From: JAHCHG01 sp965214585
Lineage (GTDB): Bacteria; Acidobacteriota; Blastocatellia; Pyrinomonadales; Pyrinomonadaceae
Direction: 5' to 3'
Assembly: GCA_965214585.1 (NCBI GenBank)
Contig: OZ243957.1
Span: 2,604,001-2,668,000, forward strand
DNA length: 64,000 bases
In this document: positions 42,085 through 51,140 of the stretch, piece by piece
Layout: the number at the start of each line of letters is the position of its first letter
Position numbering within the stretch: position 1 is the stretch's first letter
Translations under genes and position numbers: made by a program
Notes under the pieces: model-generated
Database searches by the model: none
What the model was told of the DNA's origin: nothing
What the model saw: only the letters and a program-made list of their open reading frames with translations

Positions 42085-44313
42085 TTATTTGAGTTCGGCG
42101 AGCATAATACTGCTTGCGTTCTGGTCGAGCAGCGAATATAAAAATACGCCGCCGTCATTTGCCGCGTCGAGATTGCCGAAAATATTTTCCGGCATTTTAT
42201 AATTTTCGGCAGCGTCTTTAATTTTTTTGTCGGCAAAATCGTAAAACATTATTTTCAGAAATTGTTCGGAATCCCGCGCCAAAAAATAAATACCTTTCTG
42301 CGTCATCGTCCAACTTCCCGTAAAACCGGCGCGGGCAAATTCCGGCAGATATTGTTCCGCGCCGCCGTTTGCCGGAACTTGCCATAATTCGGTGGTATTG
42401 CTTTGTTTTTTTGTATAAAAAACGGTTTTGCCGTCCGGCGCGGCGAACGCCTCGAACGCGCCTTTTTGAGTGATTTGAACGGCTTCGCCGCCGCTTGCCG
42501 GAATTTTCCAAATTTGGAATTCGCCCGTGCGGTTTGAGGTGAAATAAATTTCCGTGCCGTCCGCGCTCCACGTCGGCGCGAAGTTTCGTCCGGCGTTTTC
42601 GGTCAGACGGCGCGGTGCGCCGCCTTCGGCTGAAACGACGAAAATATCGGCGTTTTCGTCGCTCGTCCCGCCAAAAACGACGCGCAAACCGTCGGGCGAA
42701 AAATGCGGTGAAGTAACCTTGAACAGCGAATCGTTGAGCATCCGCAAATTTTTGCCGTCCGCGTCCGCCAGCCAAATCGCGTATTTTCCCGTTCGGTTCG
42801 ACGCGAAAACGACTCGCAAACCGTCGGGCGAAAAACTCGCGTCCTGTTCGCTGTAAACGGAAGCGGCGAATTTTTTCGGCGACGGCTGATTCGCCGAAAC
42901 GCTCCAGATGTCCGTGTTTCTCGTGTTTTCAACAAAAGCAAGCGTTTTTCCGTCGGGCGCGACGGCGACGTTTGTAATATCTCTGCCGCTCGTCGCCGCC
43001 ACTTCCGCCGCTTCGCCGCCGCCAACCGAAACGCGCCAAACATTCGGCTGTGTGCCGCCGCGATATGATACGAAAAATATATTCCGTCCGTCCGCGTCCC
43101 ACGCCAACGAGTGAATAATCGTTTTGTCGAATGTTATCTGCTCGGCTTCGCCGCCCGAAGTCGAAACGACGAATAAATCTTGATTTTTATCGGTGAAAAC
43201 GCGCACGAACGCCAGAGATTTGCCGTCGGGCGAAAAGCGCGGCGTGGTTTCGCCCGCGAAATCTCCCGGATCGGTTACGCGCCGCCGTTCGCCCGTTTGC
43301 AGATTTATTACATAAACCGCGTATTGTCCGCCGTCTTTTGAATTTTCCGTGTCAATGACGGCGATGCTTTGACCGTCGGGCGCGAATGAAATGCTGGCGA
43401 AACCGGAAAAAAGTCGGGCGACGCGCCGCTGTGCGCCGCCGAGCGCGGGAATCAGAATGACTTCGCCGTGATCGGGAAACGAACGGACAAAGGCGATTGA
43501 ATTTCCGTCGGGCGAAAAAATCGGATATTGTTCGTTAAATTCGTTGTCGGTCAACCGCACGGGTTCAGCCGCGCCGACGAGACGCACATAAATATTAGAA
43601 TTGCCGCCGTCTTCGCCGCCGTTCCACGCAAAGGCGATTTGTTTGCCGTCGGGCGAAAACGCGGGAGTGTTTTCGCGTCCCGTCGCGCCGGAAAACGGCG
43701 TGATTTTCGTTACCGTAATCGTTTCCGGTGCGGTTTGACGAAAATAAGCGTTCCACACGAGAAAACCGATTGCCGCGATTGTTAGAAAACCGAAAGCGAG
43801 CAAAAGCGACACGGGGACACGGAGACGCGGGGACGCGGGGACGTTTGGCAAAGCGAGAATTTTTTTCTCTGCGTCTCCGCGTCCCCGCGTCTCCGCGTCA
43901 ATGACTTCCGAAATCGTTTCTTCAATTCGGACGCGCATTTGCGTTTGTTCTTCGATAACAAGGGCGTTTTCGTTTGACTTGACGACTTGCGGCAAAAAAC
44001 GATAGCCGCGTTTGGGCAGCGTTTCGATAAATTTATCCGCGTCTTCGTTCGCTTCGCCGAGTTTTTTCCGCAGGCGCGAGATGTTGCGCGTCAGAGTTCC
44101 TTCTTCGACAAAAGTATCTTTCCAGACGGCATCGAGCAGATCGTCTTTTTTGACCACTTGCGCGGCATTTTTCACGAAAAAATATAAAATTTCAAACTCT
44201 TTGAGCGTCAGCGCGACCGGCTCGCCGTTGTCTGCCGAATATAAAAGACGATTTTTTGCGTCCAGACGAAAGCCGCCGAAATCGTATAAGCCGTTTGTTT
44301 CGTTTATTTCCAT
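42085..44313 (-). CDS. winged-helix regulator fused to a periplasmic WD40-like propeller
   Basis: 742 residues. Residues about 6-105 are an OmpR/PhoB-type winged helix (GFRLDAKNRLLY, LTLKEFEILYFFVKN, TLTRNISRLRKKLGE, KRGYRFLPQV). A linker of about 60 residues and one membrane helix (about 170-192, VSLLLAFGFLTIAAIGFLVW) follow. The rest is a TolB/PD40-type propeller with about ten FSPDGKxIAF blades. This CadC-like layout, a cytoplasmic DNA-binding domain with an outside sensor, is very typical of acidobacteria. Part of the linker (about 137-165) is encoded by a GC-rich inverted repeat. The divergent 97-residue HTH gene starts 139 bp upstream. Confidence 0.93.
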   Translation of the reverse strand: MEINETNGLYDFGGFRLDAKNRLLYSADNGEPVALTLKEFEILYFFVKNAAQVVKKDDLLDAVWKDTFVEEGTLTRNISRLRKKLGEANEDADKFIETLPKRGYRFLPQVVKSNENALVIEEQTQMRVRIEETISEVIDAETRGRGDAEKKILALPNVPASPRLRVPVSLLLAFGFLTIAAIGFLVWNAYFRQTAPETITVTKITPFSGATGRENTPAFSPDGKQIAFAWNGGEDGGNSNIYVRLVGAAEPVRLTDNEFNEQYPIFSPDGNSIAFVRSFPDHGEVILIPALGGAQRRVARLFSGFASISFAPDGQSIAVIDTENSKDGGQYAVYVINLQTGERRRVTDPGDFAGETTPRFSPDGKSLAFVRVFTDKNQDLFVVSTSGGEAEQITFDKTIIHSLAWDADGRNIFFVSYRGGTQPNVWRVSVGGGEAAEVAATSGRDITNVAVAPDGKTLAFVENTRNTDIWSVSANQPSPKKFAASVYSEQDASFSPDGLRVVFASNRTGKYAIWLADADGKNLRMLNDSLFKVTSPHFSPDGLRVVFGGTSDENADIFVVSAEGGAPRRLTENAGRNFAPTWSADGTEIYFTSNRTGEFQIWKIPASGGEAVQITQKGAFEAFAAPDGKTVFYTKKQSNTTELWQVPANGGAEQYLPEFARAGFTGSWTMTQKGIYFLARDSEQFLKIMFYDFADKKIKDAAENYKMPENIFGNLDAANDGGVFLYSLLDQNASSIMLAELK
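43811..43899. repeat. GC-rich inverted repeat inside a coding sequence
   Basis: Runs of GACGCGGGGACGCGGGGACG (near 43824-43843) are complementary to CGTCTCCGCGTCCCCGCGTC (43872-43891). The repeat lies in frame in the linker of the winged-helix protein (ETRGRGDAEKK and PRLRVP). It resembles dispersed GC-rich repeats that can insert into genes without breaking the frame. Confidence 0.75.
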
Positions 44314-44451
44314 CCGTGTCCGAATTTTGTCCGAAAAGTTTCCGCCGTTTGTCAGGACTTTTGAAACGCAAAATTTGTAAGTTCGATGTCATCGCCGACG
44401 GTGAAGAATCGAACTGCTGTAAGTTTAGCTTAAACCGTCGTCAAATTTAAA

Positions 44452-44745
44452 ATGGAAATCAAACGCACAACCGAAATTTTTATCGAAGCGACACGCCGCT
44501 TCGTCGTTCGGCAGACATCGGCGGACGAGCAAATTCTTTGCCCCGAATGCAAAACGCCGATGTTTGCCGCCGAACAGATCGCCGGATTATTCGGCATCAG
44601 TCGGCGCAAAATTTATCAGACGATTGAAGCGGGCGCGTGGCATTTTGTCGAAACCGAAACGGGCGCGGTGATGATTTGTTTCGCATCGGTTGAAGCGGTT
44701 TTGGGCGATGGTTTGAAGCAGTGCGAATCAAGAGCAGAAAGATGA
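44452..44745 (+). CDS. small helix-turn-helix protein
   Basis: 97 residues. A CPEC motif (about 24-27) is followed by an excisionase/MerR-like HTH: FAAEQIAGLFGISRRKIYQTIEAG, then WHFVETETGAVMICFASVEAVL. Only two Cys are visible, so a full zinc knuckle would need a dimer. It is divergent from the winged-helix/propeller gene and shares the 138-bp intergenic region with it. The surface-protein gene follows after a foldback element. It could regulate either neighbour; I cannot name the family. Confidence 0.65.
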   Translation: MEIKRTTEIFIEATRRFVVRQTSADEQILCPECKTPMFAAEQIAGLFGISRRKIYQTIEAGAWHFVETETGAVMICFASVEAVLGDGLKQCESRAER

Positions 44746-44775
44746 ATATCGTAATAAAAAAATTTATTCGATTGA

Positions 44776-44940
44776 AGCGCGAAGCGGACTGGAGCGCAAT
44801 CCGTCCCGGTTGCAATGAGCGTCGCTTCGACGCGAAAAAGTCGTTGGTTATTGAAACATTACAAATAATAAACATCTTTTCGCGCCGAAGCGACGCTCAT
44901 TGCAACCGGGGACGCTTGCGCTCCAGTCCGCTTCGCGTTT
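44776..44940. repeat. foldback element, family 2 copy 2
   Basis: Arms of about 65 bases (44776-44840 and 44876-44940) are complementary with few mismatches; they contain GCGAAGCGGACTGGAGCGCA and GGTTGCAATGAGCGTCGCTT. The inner part shares GCAATGA, CGTCGCTT and CGCGAAAAAG with the foldback at 28702-28835. It lies in the leader region of the large surface-protein gene, so it could also terminate or attenuate transcription. Confidence 0.8.
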
Positions 44941-45024
44941 TTTTAGACGGTATTTATTTTAATGATATTGCGCCGATTCGTTCGCGCATTAAAATCTTTT
45001 ATGAAATTTGAGGAAATAATTATT

Positions 45025-48000
45025 ATGAAAAACATCACGATTCAATTTATACACAAACTTTTCTGTTTCTGCGCTTGCGCTTTAACGATCTTGGCGGCGA
45101 ACGCGGCGATCACGCGCGGGCAGACGACGGAAGACGGTTATGATCCGAACGCCAACGTTACGGTTAATGTTGTTACGGTTCAGCCGGACGGCAAAAGTCT
45201 GGCGGCGGGCAGATTTACAAACATCGGCGGCGGAGCGCAGAGCAATCTCGCCCGTCTGAAGTCGGACGGCACGCTCGATGCCGCGTTCGCGCCGACGATT
45301 GATGTAGATGTTGCCGCTATCGTCTTGCAGTCGGACAATAAAATTCTGATCGGCGGAACTTTTACAACCGTTAATGGACAAACTCAGCCGCGCCTCGCCC
45401 GTCTGAACGCTGACGGCACACTCGACGCGTGGTTTAATCCGGCGGTTGACAACCGCGTTTCGGCAATCGCCGTGCAGCCGGACGGCAAAATTTTGATTGT
45501 CGGGCTTTTTACCCAAGTTGGCGGACAGACGCGCAATCGCGTCGCCCGTCTGAACGCCGACGGCACGCTCGACGCGGGGTTTAATCCGAACGCCGATAAT
45601 TCGACAGCCGGACTCGTTTTGCAGCCGGATGGAAAAATCGTCATCGGCGGCGGTTTCTCAAACGTCGGCGGAGTGCCGCGCAGCCGCATCGCACGGCTCA
45701 ATCAAGACGGTTCGGTTGACCAGGCGTTTAATCCGAACGCGGATAATATCGTCAGTTATCTCGCTTTACAGGCGGACGGTAAGATTCTGGCGGGCGGACT
45801 TTTCACTAACATCGGCGGAGTCGCCAAACAAAATCTTGCCCGGCTCAACCGCGACGGCACGGTTGATAATTCTTTTCAAGGACTGACATCTGCCAGAATC
45901 AGAGACATTAAAATTGCACCGGACGGCAAGATTTTAATCGGTGGCGCGGACATTGAAGCTCCCGGCTTATCCAATTTGCGGAGAATCATCAGACTCAACC
46001 GCACGGACGGCAGCGTTGACACGAATTTTGTCGCCAATTTCAACAACAGCAACGGCATCGGCGTTTTTGTTAATGCGATTGCCGTTCAGCCGGACAATAA
46101 AATTGTGGTCGGCGGTGCATTCACCGATTATCAAGCCACTCAATCCAACGGAACGGTTAATTATACCAACTCGCGCAGCAACATCGCCAGACTCGAACTC
46201 GACGGCAATCTCGACAAACAACTCAGTTTGTCAGGCACATTCAATAACTACGCGACGCTCGTTCAGCCGGACGGCAAATTCGTATTGGCGGGCGGCAGCG
46301 GTACGACAAATTTTCCGTATTCCGTAAAGCGCGGCACGGCTGCCGGATTGGACGCGAATTTTAACGTCATTGTGAACGATATTCCGTATGCGCTGGCTCT
46401 CCAGCCGGACGGGAAAATTTTGGTCGGCGGCGGTTTTACACAAATCAACAGTCAGACGCGCAACGCTCTGGCGCGGTTGAACGCCGACGGCAGTGTTGAT
46501 TCGACTTTCAACTCGAATTTCGTCAACGCCGGCGCGACGGCGATAATTTACGCGGTCGTCGTGCAGGCGGACGGCAAAATTCTGGCGGGCGGCAGTTTTA
46601 CTTCGATCAACGGTTTGACGCGCAGCGGGATTGTCAGATTAAACGCCAACGGCACGCTCGACACCGCATTTAGGGCGGATACCGACGGCGCGGTGCGCTC
46701 GATCCTCGTCCAAAACGACGGCAAAATCGTCATCGGCGGAGATTTTACGTCAATTAACGGCGCGACGCGGACGCGCATCGCCCGACTCGATGCGGCAAAC
46801 GGCGCGGCGGACGCATTTAATCCGACGATTGATGCGCGGGTTAATGCCGTAACCGTGCAGTCGGACGGGAAAATCATCGCGGGCGGCGAATTTTCGACGG
46901 CGAACGGCGCGACGCGCACGAGAATCGCCCGTTTTAACTCCGACGGAACGCTTGACGCTAACTTTAATGCTTTCGTTGCGGGATTTTTGGGCAGAACAAA
47001 TTATATTACGTCGCTCGCCTTGCAAGCCGACAAAAAAATTATCATCGCCGGACGTTTTTTCAGACTGAGCAATGTTCCTAATGAGTTTTCCACTAATCTC
47101 GGACGGCTCAACACGGACGGCTCGGCTGACACGACTTTCAAGTTTGGAGACCTTGATGACACCGAAGTTGTTCAAAGCATAACCTTACAAGCTGACGGCA
47201 AGATTTTAACCGCTGCACCAAATCGGCTTTTTCTCCGCGTTTCAAATCCGACTGCCGCCGTCCAGACGCTAAGTGCGACGCGCTCGGACGTTTTCTGGAA
47301 TCGCGCTCTGGCAAAGGCGCGGCTCGACCGCGCGACGTTCGAGGTTTCCGCCGACAACGGCGCGACTTACACCGCGCTCGGCGGCGGAACGCGCGTCGGT
47401 GCGACGGAAAGTTTTTTTCTGAGCAATTTGAATTTGCCGATCAATCAGAATATTTTAATTCGCGCCCGCGGCTTTTATCTCGAAGCGTCAAACGGCGGCA
47501 CGCAGTCAATCGTCGAATCAATCCGCAACTTTTATTTCGCCGTGCCGACGGCGGCGAACGACGCTTATTCAACGAATGAAGACACGCCTTTGACCGTCGC
47601 CGCCACCGGCGTTCTCGCCAACGATACGACCGCCAGCGGTTCGAGTTTGACGGCGATTCTCGTTACGCAGCCGACAAACGGAACGGTTGCGCTTAACGCC
47701 GACGGTTCGTTTGTTTATACGCCGAACGCCAATTTCAACGGCGCGGATTCGTTCACCTACAAAGCCAACAACGGCGAAAACGATTCAAACACCGCCACAG
47801 TCAATATCACGGTCAACGCGGACAACGATCCGCCGATTGCGGTTGATGACCAATACTCGACGAAAAATTCGCTGACGCTGAATGTTCCCGCGCCTGGAGT
47901 TTTGGCGAATGATATTGATGCCGAAAACAGTCCGCTGACCGCCGTTTTAGTCGGCGGCACGACGAACGGCACGCTCAATTTTAATGCCAACGGCTCGTTC

Positions 48001-49743
48001 ACTTACAAGGCATTTCCCAACTTCGTCGGCACGGATTCGTTCACTTATCAGGCGAACGACGGAGCGTTAAATTCAAACACCGCCACCGTAACGATTACGG
48101 TAACCGCGCCCATTTCGCGGACGGTTACGAAAACCGCCGACACGGACGACGGCGCGTGCGATGCCGACTGCTCTCTGCGCGAAGCGATTGCCGCCGCCGA
48201 AGCGGGCGACACGGTGAATTTTTCCGCGCTGTTCGACCAGCCGCAGACGATTACCTTGTCGGACAATCTTAAAAATTTAACCATTTCAAAAAGCCTGACG
48301 ATTGCGGGCAAAGGCGCGAATCGGCTGACCGTTCAGCGGCAGGCGGGAGCGTCGCGTTACAATCTCTTTTTCATTCCGCAGGGCAACATCACGGCGACGA
48401 TCAGCGGAATGACTCTGACAAACGGTTTCGGCGGCGGTTCGGGCGGCGCGATTTTAAATAACGCCAATTTGATTGTTAATAAATGCCAAATTATCGGCAA
48501 CACCGCTTCGGGAACGGGCGGCGGAATTGCCAACTTCGGCACGCTGACCGTCAACAACAGCACAATAGCCAATAATTCCGCGCCCGCCACACAGTTCGGC
48601 GGCGCGGGCGGCATTTTCAATCAAGGCACGTTGACGATGACCAACTCGACCGTTTCCGGCAATGTCGTAACCGGCGACGTTCAGCGCGGCGGCGGAATTT
48701 ATACGAACAGCAGTTCGGTCAGCATCGTTAATTCGACGATCACCGACAACAACGCCGACGGCGCAAACAGCGCGGGCGGAATCTACCGGCAAAGCGGCAC
48801 GGTTACGATCCGCAACTCGATCATCGCCGCCAACCGCAATAATTCAAGCGTTCCCGATGTCGCCGGTTCGTTCAATTCGTCCGGCTACAACTTAATCGGC
48901 AGCGTCGGCGCGGCAACCGGATTCGGTCAAACCGGCGATCAAACCGGCACTTTGTCCGCGCCGCTCGATCCGCGAATTTCGATTTTGAATGATTTCGGCG
49001 GCACGACTTTGACGCACGCCTTGTTTTCAAATTCTCCGGCAGTTGACCGCGCCGATCCGAACAATTCGCCCGCTTTTGACCAGCGCAACATTTTCCGCGG
49101 CATCGGCGGACGCGCCGACATCGGAGCGTATGAATTGAATTTCACATTTTCCAACAATCCGAACGGCTCAGGCGGCAGCGGAACTTTGCCGAACGGCGCA
49201 ACCGGACAATCTTACAGCGTCCAAATTTCCGCCACGCGCAACGACGTTCCGCCGTCGCGTCCGTTTGAAAACGAACGATTAAATCAAACGGAAAGTCCCG
49301 CCGCGCCGCTGACTTATTCGGTCATCGCCGGAAGTTTGCCGAACGGTTTAACTCTCGATCCGGCAAGCGGCACAATTTCGGGAACGCCGACGCAAGCCGG
49401 AACTTTTAATTTCACGATCAAAGCAACCGACACGGACGGCATCGGCGGAGCGCAGTCTTACACGATAACAATTTTCGGACCGACGGCGGCGAGCGTTTCA
49501 ATCGGCGGGCAAATTCTCACGCCCGACGGCAGAGGTTTGACCAACGCCCGCGTCGTTTTGACCGATGCAAGCGGCAACACGCGAACAATGACGAGCAGTT
49601 CGTTCGGCTATTACCGATTCGATGATGTCGCGGCGGGCGAAACCGTCGTCATTTCGATCATTTCCAGACGTTACACTTTCGCCCCGCAAGTCATCAGTGT
49701 TACCGAAGATTTGACCGGACTGAATTTTACGGCGATTCAATAA
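45025..49743 (+). CDS. giant secreted delta-60-repeat/CSLREAI surface protein
   Basis: About 1573 residues from the ATG at 45025 (GAGGAAA site upstream; the longer reading from 44962 is unlikely). After a signal peptide, about 13 delta-60 repeats (pattern LQPDGKILVGGxFTxxNGxxRxxLARLNxDGTLDxxF) form one or two propellers to about residue 740. Then come two tandem cadherin-like Ig repeats (DxYSTNEDTPLTV...GVLANDT), a CSLREAI segment opening a parallel beta-helix with NS/GNT turns, a putative-Ig domain (GSLPNGLTLDPASGTISGTP) and a C-terminal carboxypeptidase-regulatory-like beta-sandwich (GRGLTNARVVLTDASGN). The last domain recurs in the 180-residue protein at 58581. Probably a cell-surface adhesin. 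Confidence 0.93.
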   Translation: MKNITIQFIHKLFCFCACALTILAANAAITRGQTTEDGYDPNANVTVNVVTVQPDGKSLAAGRFTNIGGGAQSNLARLKSDGTLDAAFAPTIDVDVAAIVLQSDNKILIGGTFTTVNGQTQPRLARLNADGTLDAWFNPAVDNRVSAIAVQPDGKILIVGLFTQVGGQTRNRVARLNADGTLDAGFNPNADNSTAGLVLQPDGKIVIGGGFSNVGGVPRSRIARLNQDGSVDQAFNPNADNIVSYLALQADGKILAGGLFTNIGGVAKQNLARLNRDGTVDNSFQGLTSARIRDIKIAPDGKILIGGADIEAPGLSNLRRIIRLNRTDGSVDTNFVANFNNSNGIGVFVNAIAVQPDNKIVVGGAFTDYQATQSNGTVNYTNSRSNIARLELDGNLDKQLSLSGTFNNYATLVQPDGKFVLAGGSGTTNFPYSVKRGTAAGLDANFNVIVNDIPYALALQPDGKILVGGGFTQINSQTRNALARLNADGSVDSTFNSNFVNAGATAIIYAVVVQADGKILAGGSFTSINGLTRSGIVRLNANGTLDTAFRADTDGAVRSILVQNDGKIVIGGDFTSINGATRTRIARLDAANGAADAFNPTIDARVNAVTVQSDGKIIAGGEFSTANGATRTRIARFNSDGTLDANFNAFVAGFLGRTNYITSLALQADKKIIIAGRFFRLSNVPNEFSTNLGRLNTDGSADTTFKFGDLDDTEVVQSITLQADGKILTAAPNRLFLRVSNPTAAVQTLSATRSDVFWNRALAKARLDRATFEVSADNGATYTALGGGTRVGATESFFLSNLNLPINQNILIRARGFYLEASNGGTQSIVESIRNFYFAVPTAANDAYSTNEDTPLTVAATGVLANDTTASGSSLTAILVTQPTNGTVALNADGSFVYTPNANFNGADSFTYKANNGENDSNTATVNITVNADNDPPIAVDDQYSTKNSLTLNVPAPGVLANDIDAENSPLTAVLVGGTTNGTLNFNANGSFTYKAFPNFVGTDSFTYQANDGALNSNTATVTITVTAPISRTVTKTADTDDGACDADCSLREAIAAAEAGDTVNFSALFDQPQTITLSDNLKNLTISKSLTIAGKGANRLTVQRQAGASRYNLFFIPQGNITATISGMTLTNGFGGGSGGAILNNANLIVNKCQIIGNTASGTGGGIANFGTLTVNNSTIANNSAPATQFGGAGGIFNQGTLTMTNSTVSGNVVTGDVQRGGGIYTNSSSVSIVNSTITDNNADGANSAGGIYRQSGTVTIRNSIIAANRNNSSVPDVAGSFNSSGYNLIGSVGAATGFGQTGDQTGTLSAPLDPRISILNDFGGTTLTHALFSNSPAVDRADPNNSPAFDQRNIFRGIGGRADIGAYELNFTFSNNPNGSGGSGTLPNGATGQSYSVQISATRNDVPPSRPFENERLNQTESPAAPLTYSVIAGSLPNGLTLDPASGTISGTPTQAGTFNFTIKATDTDGIGGAQSYTITIFGPTAASVSIGGQILTPDGRGLTNARVVLTDASGNTRTMTSSSFGYYRFDDVAAGETVVISIISRRYTFAPQVISVTEDLTGLNFTAIQ

Positions 49744-49854
49744 ATCGGCGCGTGATTAGGAGATTGACGTTTGGAGTTCCAACTAATGTTCTTTGAAAAT
49801 TAAATACCGTAAAAAAGCTGGAATTAGTCATTTATTAAAAATAGGAGGTAATTT

Positions 49855-51062
49855 ATGCCAAAAAGACTTATTCCTATTCTTTCCGATGATGAATTTCAAC
49901 AACTGACCGATCTTCGGGATCATTCGCCAAAACCTCATTTACGAGAGCGGGCGAGTGCCATTCTTAAACTGGCGGAAGGCTCGACGGCTTCCGAAATAGC
50001 TTCTGACGGATTACTCCGTAAGCGTTATTATGAAACGGTTTCCGATTGGTTTCATCGTTTTCAAACTGCCGGCATCGAGGGATTAAAAATAAAAACGGGT
50101 CGCGGTCGCCGGGCCCGCTTTTTCCCCCTCAGTTGTCTGACGCACAAGCCTGTCAGCAACTTCAGTATTTGACCGATCAGCCGCCGGAGAATTTCCGGCA
50201 AACAGGTGTCCGCTGGACTCTGGCTACTGTCAGAGATTCTCTTTCGTGGCTCGGCGGATTGTCATTATCAGGCGTTTGGCGGCATTTGAAACGTGCTAAA
50301 ATCGCCCGCAAACGAGGTCGAATGAAAGTCCATTCGCCGGATTTGCAATACTTGGAAAAGTTATCGGAAATCCAAAGGCTTTTGGAGTTGGCTGCTAATT
50401 CCGACGGCAAAATCGTCGTTTTGTTCGCCGACGAGTTCAGTTTCTATCGCCAACCGACTGTTGCCGATGCGTATTCTCGAACCGGAAGCCGACATCAGCC
50501 AATCGCTCGGATGTCGCATTGCTCAAATACTTTAGGACGCATCGGCGGAGCGATTAACGCACTGTCGGGACAAGTCAGTTATGTGATGGCAAGCAAATGC
50601 GGCATCCCGCAATTGCTGAAATTATATCAGCAAATCCGGCTCGATTACCCGGAGGCGGAAGTCATCTATCTGGTCGAAGATAACTGGTCGGTGCATTTTC
50701 ATCCGACAATCCTGAACGCTTTAGCGGAACAGGAAACTGTTTTCGATCTGAAAATTCCACCGAGTTGGAAAGATGTCATCGGCAAACCTTGGAAGGCAGA
50801 AAAACTGCCGATCCAGATTGTGCCGCTGCCAACCTACGCTTCGTGGTGCAATCCGATCGAAAAGTTATGGCGATGGCTGACCCAAGAAATACTGCATCTG
50901 CATCGTCAAGCGGATAATTGGGACTTACTCAAAGAGCAAATCAAAGAGTTTCTCGACAAATTCCGAGAACAGTCCGCCGAATTATTGAAATACATCGGTT
51001 TAACGGAAAACTCGAAACTCTATGGAGAAGCGATTTCGCTCGTTAGAGAAAAACCAACTTAA
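49855..51062 (+). CDS. IS630-family transposase (two ORFs joined by a -1 frameshift)
   Basis: The first ORF (49855-50172, 105 residues) holds the N-terminal HTH region (LSDDEFQQLTDL, LRERASAILKLAEGSTASEIA). The second, in the -1 frame to 51062, holds the rest: a second HTH with LSGVWRHLKRAKIARKRGR, then the DDE catalytic core with Asp in VVLFADEFSFYRQ, Asp in IYLVEDNWSVHFHP and Glu in SWCNPIEKLWRWLTQE. A slippery heptamer at 50121-50127 lies in the overlap, and shifting there gives a continuous protein of about 400 residues. The element therefore appears intact and likely active. Confidence 0.9.
50121..50127 (+). other. probable -1 programmed frameshift site, T TTC CCC
   Basis: The heptamer fits the X_XXY_YYZ rule in the reading frame of the first ORF: codon TTC at 50122-50124 and CCC at 50125-50127 can both re-pair one base back (TTT, CCC). 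The -1 frame continues as the DDE domain. Confidence 0.75.
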
Positions 51063-51140
51063 TACGGTATTTAATTTTCAAAGAACATAAGTTGGAACTC
51101 CAAACACGAAAGGCAAGATAAAAATTAAGAGGAAATAAAA

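Larger units (their letters stand above)
49770..51104 (+). mobile_element. IS630-family insertion sequence
   Basis: About 1335 bp. Terminal inverted repeats of about 42 bp (49770-49811 and 51063-51104), both starting TTTGGAGTTCC inward, match except for one or two bases. They flank a transposase with a DDE core read through a -1 frameshift. No clear target duplication is visible at the ends; IS630 elements normally duplicate TA. It separates the giant surface-protein gene from the fibre-like gene at 51141. Confidence 0.93.

Noticed and set aside
42218..43043. Long Arg-rich alternate-frame ORFs in the winged-helix/propeller gene
   Set aside because: Out-of-frame readings of PD40 repeats; not genes.
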